Shown here in pieces: positions 58,457 through 64,000 of a DNA stretch of 64,000 nucleotides. This stretch comes from Bombardia bombarda (taxonomy: Eukaryota > Ascomycota > Sordariomycetes > Sordariales > Lasiosphaeriaceae): assembly GCA_030512295.1 (NCBI GenBank), contig JAULSR010000001.1, positions 3,123,001 to 3,187,000 on the forward strand. The letters are read 5' to 3'. Made by a program: the position numbers and the translations under genes. A model generated the notes under the pieces. The model was not told the origin of the DNA, searched no databases, and worked only from the letters and a program-made list of their open reading frames with translations. Position 1 is the stretch's first letter. Each line of letters opens with the position of its first letter.

Positions 58457-59922
58457 ATGGGGCACGTCACCTTTATGGAGCGGGAGAATCCCGAGTCTCA
58501 CTATCCAGAATCGCGGGTGTTGATTATCATGACCGGAGGGACCATCTGTATGCAGCCTTCTGTTGATGGCTTGATCCCGATGACGGGCTTTCTTGAGCTT
58601 GCCATGGCCCCCCGTCCATCCTTCAACGACACATCAGCGCCCAACCGTGAGTAGATTCTCAAAGAGTCTGTCAATTTGCTCTCTTCTATCTCAAATACTA
58701 TGATACGGGTCTTGGCATTAAAGGAGTAGTACTCTAACTGTTGGGTGACGTGGTAACTTGTGGGGATCTATATCAACAACTACGCATACCATCTCGGCCA
58801 AGAAACACCACGATCTTCGCTGACCCAAACTCAGTCAAACTCCCTGCATACAAGAACGGGGTCAAGACCACTATAGACAGCCTGAGGACTCCCCCCAGCG
58901 CATACTCGCGCCACATACGTTACGGCATCCTAGAATTCAACCCCCTGCTCGATTCAAGCTCCATCTCGTCCATAGGATGGACCGAGATCGCAACCACGGT
59001 CAAGGAGAACTACCATCTCTTCGATGGCTTCGTGGTTCTTCACGGAACGGACTCGCTGGCATACACTGCCTCGGCCCTGTCATTCATGATGTCCGACCTC
59101 GGCAAGCCCGTCATCCTCACCGGATCGCAAGCCTCCATTTTCGCTCTGCAGTCAGACGCAGTGGACAACCTGCTAGGCTCGCTCATCATCGCGGGCACAT
59201 TCGTCATCCCCGAAGTCTGCCTCTTCTTCCACCACACGCTCTTCCGCGGCAACAGAACGACCAAAGTCTCAGCCTCCTCCTTCGAGGCCTTTGACAGCCC
59301 CAACTGCGACCCGCTGGCAAAAGTAACGAGCCTCGGCGTGGACGTGAACTGGTCGCTGGTGCGCAGACCAACCCGCATCGCCGAGTTCCAAGTAACCACG
59401 TACCTCGACACGGCCCACGTCGCCTGCCTGCGCATCTTCCCCGGCATCAAGCCCGAGATGATCGATTCCGTCCTTAAAGTGGCGAATCTGCGCGGGCTGA
59501 TCCTGGAGACGTTTGGCATGGGGAATGCGCCGGGCGGCGTCGACGGCAGCTTGACCAAGGTGATCAAGGAGGCCGTCGGCCGGGGCATCGTCATCGTCAA
59601 CGTCAGCCAGTGCACCAACGGGTTCGTGTCGCCGCTGTACGCGCCCGGCACGGCGCTGGGCAGGGCGGGCGTCGTTTTCGGCCATGATTTGACGACGGAG
59701 GCGGCGCTGACCAAGCTGTCGTATTTGTTGGCGCTGGCGGACCTGGAGTACGCCGACGTGACGGCGCAGATGGCGCACTCGCTGCGCGGGGAGATGACCG
59801 AGATGGCGCTCCCATCTTTTTCGCACCCGGCCGGCAGCATCGACTCGGCTGTGGCCCGGCTGACTTCGGCAGGTATGTTGTCACAGGATGGGTTCTGGGC
59901 TTAAGCCACGTTTCCTAGCTCT

Positions 59923-59954
<32 letters not shown>

Positions 59955-60516
59955 TATATATTTTTTTTTACCTACATCTTAATAGTTATTTTTTTAGCTT
60001 AGGACACGTATACATAACTAATCATTCTTTATCTATTTTACTAAATAAACAGAGTCGGCATTCACGGCGCTCGGCTACGCCATCCGCAACGGCGACCTGC
60101 GCACAGTGCGCGAGAGCCTCGAGGGCGACGAGTTCAACTACCAGCTGGTCAAGATGGCCGACTACGCCGGCAACACGGCCATGCACCTGGCGGCGGTCGG
60201 GCCCGAGCCGCAGATCCTGCGCGACCTGCTGATCCGCGGGGCCAGCGTGCACGCGCGCAACCTCGCCAACAACACGCCGCTGTACCTGGCCGAGAAGATG
60301 GGCAACGACGAGTGCGTCGGGCTGCTGAGGGAGGCCGGCGCGCATCTGTGGGTGGCGGAGTCGTCGTCGGCCAAGACGTCGGAGGCGGGGGAGCTGGTGA
60401 GTAATGCCAGTGGGTTTGTGGAGATTGATGGTGGTGATGATGATGGTGGCATTTTTGTGCCTGTGGATTCGGTGGCGTCGTCGGTGGGTGGTGGTGGTGA
60501 GCAGGAGCCACACTAG
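58457..60516 (+). CDS. L-asparaginase with C-terminal ankyrin repeats
   Basis: This is a type I, probably cytosolic asparaginase hydrolysing asparagine to aspartate and ammonia. Exons are 58457-58646, 58835-59872 and 60053-60516 (563 residues). Intron 1 (188 nt, GTGAGT...CTCAG) joins FNDTSAPN to LKLPAYKNGVKTT; intron 2 (180 nt) joins RLTSA to ESAFTALGYAIRNGDL. Both are long for this window. Catalytic motifs: TGGTI (residues 26-30) with the nucleophilic Thr, and VLHGTDSLAYTASALSF (about 131-147) with the Thr-Asp pair. The C-terminal ~150 residues carry ankyrin repeats (DYAGNTAMHLAAVG, NLANNTPLYLAEKMGND), the layout of fungal and animal cytosolic asparaginases. An in-frame ATG at 58403 would add 18 residues. 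Retaining intron 2 would stop at 59904 and lose the ankyrins. Confidence 0.93.
59925..59969. repeat. Poly-T / TA tract inside intron 2 of the asparaginase gene
   Basis: A run of 25 T is followed by an (AT)n stretch and nine more T. Confidence 0.9.
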
Positions 60517-62196
60517 AGGAGAGACTGACTGGGTCAAGTGGTGGTGGCGGAGGTACATGCTGCTAGATAAGGTAGGCCACAGAGAGATATGGCGTTGAAT
60601 TTGTGTGTGTCGGTGTGTGTGGGATTAGAATATCCATTAGAGCAGGACTTCGCTTTAGGTGTTTTGGCGTGTAGATATGGTACATATCGTGGTGGCTGTG
60701 CTTGTGACATGAGAGGTTGTACTTTGCTGTCCCTTCCCGTGAAATACACGTGTAAATAAGAGGACGATGCAGATGCTCAACACCGCAGCTGTCTTTCCTA
60801 TGGCTGCGTACTTTGGTGCCAAATCACGCACATCATCGTGCTTGCAAGTGATGCAAACATGATGTTGTGTTTCCACACCGAATAAAAATGTGGTGGCACG
60901 TACAAGTCTGCATTCATCATCACATGGATACCCATTGGCTTACACAGAGGCGTGTTTTGACAAGATCAGACTACTCGGAGGCCTATGAGCGGGATCGAGC
61001 TGTTCTAGCTTATGCAAAGCTCACATGTGATGCAGAAGAAAAAAAACAAAAACATTCTGGGCAAACACACAGAGAGTGAAACAAGGTAATAGAAACAAAC
61101 AGGGGGCAGTGCAGTCAAGGCAGATGCGGGAGAGCCGCATCAATAAAGGGGGGAATTCTGGTCGGTGAGAGGAATAATAAGAAAGCGGTACAAGTTGTTA
61201 GTGAAGGTAATGAATTTCGGTGCTTCTTGTAAATGCGGTATTATCAACATGAACTCTTAAAAAGATATCTCGTTCATCTGGGATGTTGATCCTGATGAGG
61301 CTCACCGAGATTTTGACACAGTACGTCTTGCGAGATGATGAAAGAAACAACTGGCTGCTGCCTATTCTAGCTTCGTGCTGTCTTACTCGATATGGATAAA
61401 ATAAATACTGTGTAGAGTGTGCGCACTGGCTCCTCTGGCTCACTTGACCACATGGAACAACGTATACGGCACACGGTACACTACGTCGACAATAGTTCGG
61501 AACTACCCAGGCTCCAACTTGCGTTGCTCACGGTCTAAGAGATAAACAGCTCAGACCAGAGCACCTTCTTGATTATCTGACTGGATGAGCCGCGCGGTAG
61601 TCTATGCAGGGGTAGCCATGTTTTTGGTATGCATCTCAGCGAGTGTTAAGAGCCTCATGCTCAAAACATCTGCTCGTCCACCGTTTAGAGACTGTAAGAT
61701 ATGTCCAATATTCATGTTCGCACAACTATGACTCTTTCAAAATACCCCACTGCACTAAAGTGGGCAAGGTTGAGCATCAGAATGTTTGGTCTAAGTTGGC
61801 CCTCTCTGAGATTTTTCATGTTGTCGCCTAAACCGTGCTTTGTTGTTGCTTGCGTGTTTGTTGTTGCTTGCGTGTTTGTTGTTGCTTGCGTGTTTGTTGT
61901 TGCTTGCGTGTTTGTTGTTGCTTGCGTGTTTGTTGTGTGGTATTCTGTCGAAAATCCAAACACTGCCTGAAGCGGGGCTGGGAAGAAAATGAACAGGACA
62001 GAAGGACAGGAGAAGGACAGAGCCTTGTGAATAGTTCCAAAACCCCGCCTGGCTATATTTTGGTCAGAAGACTGCTGTGGGAGGGGACAAATTTTCTCTT
62101 CTTTTTTTCCTATTTAATCCTCATGCTCCCCTTACCAGGGACGTGAAACTTCTTCGTTGACCTCATCTCCTCCCCAACAACTCTGCACTCGTCGCC
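60517..62196. other. Intergenic region before the BCS1-like gene
   Basis: 1.7 kb without a supported gene. It contains an 18-bp minisatellite (61840-61936) about 260 bases before the BCS1-like ATG. Confidence 0.5.
61840..61936. repeat. 18-bp minisatellite, five full copies
   Basis: The unit TTTGTTGTTGCTTGCGTG repeats five times without a mismatch, plus a 7-base partial copy. Confidence 0.95.
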
Positions 62197-64000
62197 ATGG
62201 AGCTCGTCGACCATGCACAGGGGCTCTTGCCCACGCTCGCGGCCAACGTCACTGATACAATCAGCAATGGCACCGACCCGGACTCAAGCTTCTCTTCCCC
62301 ACATGGCGTCATGGAAGGCCTTTTACTATTCTTTGGTGCTCAGTTCCCGCTGATGGCGATTTTTGTGCTGTTCCACGACAAGTTTGGCAGTTACCTCGGC
62401 ATAGACCTCACCATCCCCTTTATACTATGTGGCTTCATCTGGGTCACCATCAAGATCATGAGTTATCTGTACGAGGCAGTTGAGGATCTTGTCAAAACTC
62501 ACCTTATGGCGAAAGTCAGCATCGACAACAGTGACGCGTTGTTTTTGCAGCTCACCGAGTGGCTCGCCTGGCAGCCCATAATGGCAAACTCGCGATCCGT
62601 CACGGTAGAGACACCCTACGATAGAGACTGGGATGAGGAAAGCGCACTTGAGGCGCCACATCCCGAGATAGCTCCTGATGGGGCCGGCATCACTCTCAAT
62701 TTCTCCATGCAAGAAGCCAGGATCCCTTCTCGTTACACTCCCGCCATCGGTAGCACGCAAAACTTCTGGCACAACGGCACATTCTTCCGACTCATCAGAT
62801 CTCAGAACACCGTAGGGCTCCGAAATAAGGAAATCATCGTCATATCTTGTTTTGGTTGGTCCCCAGAGCCCGTCAAGAAGCTCCTGCAGCATGCCAAGGA
62901 GGAGTTCTACGCCAAGAATGACGCCAAAACCACCATAAGTCGCCCCAAGATGTACGAATCGAAGAAATTCCGCTGGGAGAGGGTAGCCGTCCGCTTGGTC
63001 CGACCCCTAAAGACGGTGGTGCTCGATGATAGTTATAAGGTCCGGGTCCTCAGCGACATGCACGAGTATCTCCACGCCGCGACGCCGCGTTGGTACGCCA
63101 ACCGCGGAATCCCCCTGCGCCGTGGATATCTCTTCTACGGACCGCCCGGCACGGGCAAGACCTCGCTTTCATTCGCCCTCGCTGGCGCCTTCGGTCTCGC
63201 CATATACATCATCTCTCTCCAGGACCCCAAGCTGACAGAAGAAGACCTCTCCTTCTTGTTCAGCAAGCTGCCTCGCCGCTGCATCATCCTGCTCGAGGAT
63301 ATCGACACGGCTGGTCTTACTCGACGCCCTGACTCATCCAGCCTCGAAGATGGCAAGCCTAAGGATAGCGAGGATAGCGACAAAGACGGCGATGTCGATA
63401 TACCACCATCCAAAGAAGGGGCGGCCGTCGCAGACCTCGCGAAAGCGCTTAAGAAGGAGTTCTCCAAAAGCGCGGACGTCAGCACGCCCGGGAAGAAGAA
63501 GGAGGGCATCACCCTGTCTGGACTTTTGAACGCCATCGACGGAGTGTCCTCCCACGAGGGCCGCGTGCTCATCATGACGACCAACAAGCCCGACGCCCTG
63601 GACGAGGCCCTCATCCGCCCCGGTCGTGTGGATCTGAAGATCCCCTTCACGAACGCCACCCGGGACCAGGCTAAGGAGTTGTTTGTGCGCATGTACGAGC
63701 TCGATACTAAGGCCGCTGGGCTGCTACCATCGTCTCCTCCTTCGTCTCCCCCTCCTTCGATAACAGCGGGCTCGGAGATTCTACCCGCTAACAACACTGT
63801 CGCCAAGAAGGACAGCGTCGAGCCCCATGATCATATCAATGACGACAAGGATGATGGATCTGACTCTGCTGTTGACGTCAAGCCCCAGCCCCTGACCATC
63901 GATGAGCTCTCCCACATCGCTGCTGAATTCTCGAGCAAGATCCCCGATAACCAGATCATCTCGTCTGCCGAGATCCAGGGCTTCCTGCTAATGCGCAAGA
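62197..64000 (+). CDS. BCS1-like mitochondrial AAA ATPase (3' partial)
   Basis: One uninterrupted frame runs from ATG 62197 off the window end (about 600 codons). The N-terminus carries two hydrophobic segments (about residues 46-66 and 76-93), then the BCS1 N-terminal domain (SIDNSDALFLQLTEWLAWQP, FWHNGTFFRLIRSQ, RPLKTVVLDDSYK). AAA module: Walker A GPPGTGKTS (about 315-323), Walker B IILLEDID (about 362-369) and GRVLIMTTNKPDALDEALIRPGRVD with sensor and arginine-finger regions. Bcs1 moves the folded Rieske protein across the inner mitochondrial membrane, but fungi carry many BCS1-like paralogues of unknown role. The ~65-residue acidic insert after Walker B and the second Ser/Pro/Asp-rich insert mark this as a paralogue rather than Bcs1 itself. 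Confidence 0.9.
   Translation, partial: MELVDHAQGLLPTLAANVTDTISNGTDPDSSFSSPHGVMEGLLLFFGAQFPLMAIFVLFHDKFGSYLGIDLTIPFILCGFIWVTIKIMSYLYEAVEDLVKTHLMAKVSIDNSDALFLQLTEWLAWQPIMANSRSVTVETPYDRDWDEESALEAPHPEIAPDGAGITLNFSMQEARIPSRYTPAIGSTQNFWHNGTFFRLIRSQNTVGLRNKEIIVISCFGWSPEPVKKLLQHAKEEFYAKNDAKTTISRPKMYESKKFRWERVAVRLVRPLKTVVLDDSYKVRVLSDMHEYLHAATPRWYANRGIPLRRGYLFYGPPGTGKTSLSFALAGAFGLAIYIISLQDPKLTEEDLSFLFSKLPRRCIILLEDIDTAGLTRRPDSSSLEDGKPKDSEDSDKDGDVDIPPSKEGAAVADLAKALKKEFSKSADVSTPGKKKEGITLSGLLNAIDGVSSHEGRVLIMTTNKPDALDEALIRPGRVDLKIPFTNATRDQAKELFVRMYELDTKAAGLLPSSPPSSPPPSITAGSEILPANNTVAKKDSVEPHDHINDDKDDGSDSAVDVKPQPLTIDELSHIAAEFSSKIPDNQIISSAEIQGFLLMRK

Noticed and set aside
59925..59969. Poly-T tract as the tail of a minus-strand retroelement
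   Set aside because: No target-site duplication or element body is seen, and the tract lies inside a phase-correct intron.

Overview
The window is nuclear DNA of a filamentous ascomycete (Pezizomycotina, most likely a sordariomycete). This rests on short 50-95 nt introns with GT(A/G)AGT-type donors and CTAAC/CTAAT-like branch sites, GC-rich third codon positions, and the gene set itself: a cytosolic asparaginase fused to ankyrin repeats, a GH76 Dfg5/Dcw1-type GPI protein, a mitochondrial HIBYL-CoA hydrolase and several Ser/Thr-rich wall proteins. The genes are mostly single-copy housekeeping genes. I see no transposon, tRNA, rRNA, CRISPR array or biosynthetic cluster, and no convincing new multi-gene system.

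Layout. 1-3298: VPS54 (GARP tethering complex), cut at the left edge. 6479-7066: small secreted protein. 7067-11968: long gene-free stretch. 11969-14118 (-) and 14888-16045 (+): APC8/Cdc23 and farnesyl diphosphate synthase share a promoter. 17327-20698 (-): RA-PH adaptor. 21927-24333 (-) and 25921-29814 (+): AVT-type amino-acid transporter and Vhc1-type cation-chloride cotransporter, divergent. 30341-32379 (+): unknown zinc-ribbon-like protein. 32814-33920 (-): CobW/ZNG1 GTPase. 34598-34997 (+): small unknown protein. 35384-35974 (-): putative wall protein. 37514-38064 (+): FAM32A-like. 38841-40107 (-): Ser/Thr-rich surface protein. 43067-45923 (+): dolichol kinase. 46615-48186 (-) and 48600-49225 (+): HIBYL-CoA hydrolase and Sm-D2, divergent. 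49523-51444 (-): dihydroxyacetone kinase. 52726-54245 (-): GH76 protein. 55893-57002 (-): Vps75-like chaperone. 58457-60516 (+): asparaginase. 62197-64000 (+): BCS1-like AAA ATPase, cut at the right edge.

Loose functional links are inference only. FPP synthase and dolichol kinase sit at two steps of the route to dolichyl phosphate. The GH76 protein and the Ser/Thr-rich proteins act at the wall, which depends on that route. VPS54, the AVT-like transporter and the Vhc1-like cotransporter all belong to the endosome/vacuole system.

The most useful observation concerns sequence quality. Two coding sequences change frame exactly at a G/C homopolymer of 5 bases (VPS54 and HIBYL-CoA hydrolase), and two more may do so at runs of 5-6 (dolichol kinase, RA-PH protein). 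Each would be repaired by one extra base in the run. The HIBYL-CoA hydrolase case cannot be an intron. This looks like under-called homopolymers, so predicted N- and C-termini here should be treated with care. Several introns are multiples of three without stops, so simple ORF calls run through them.
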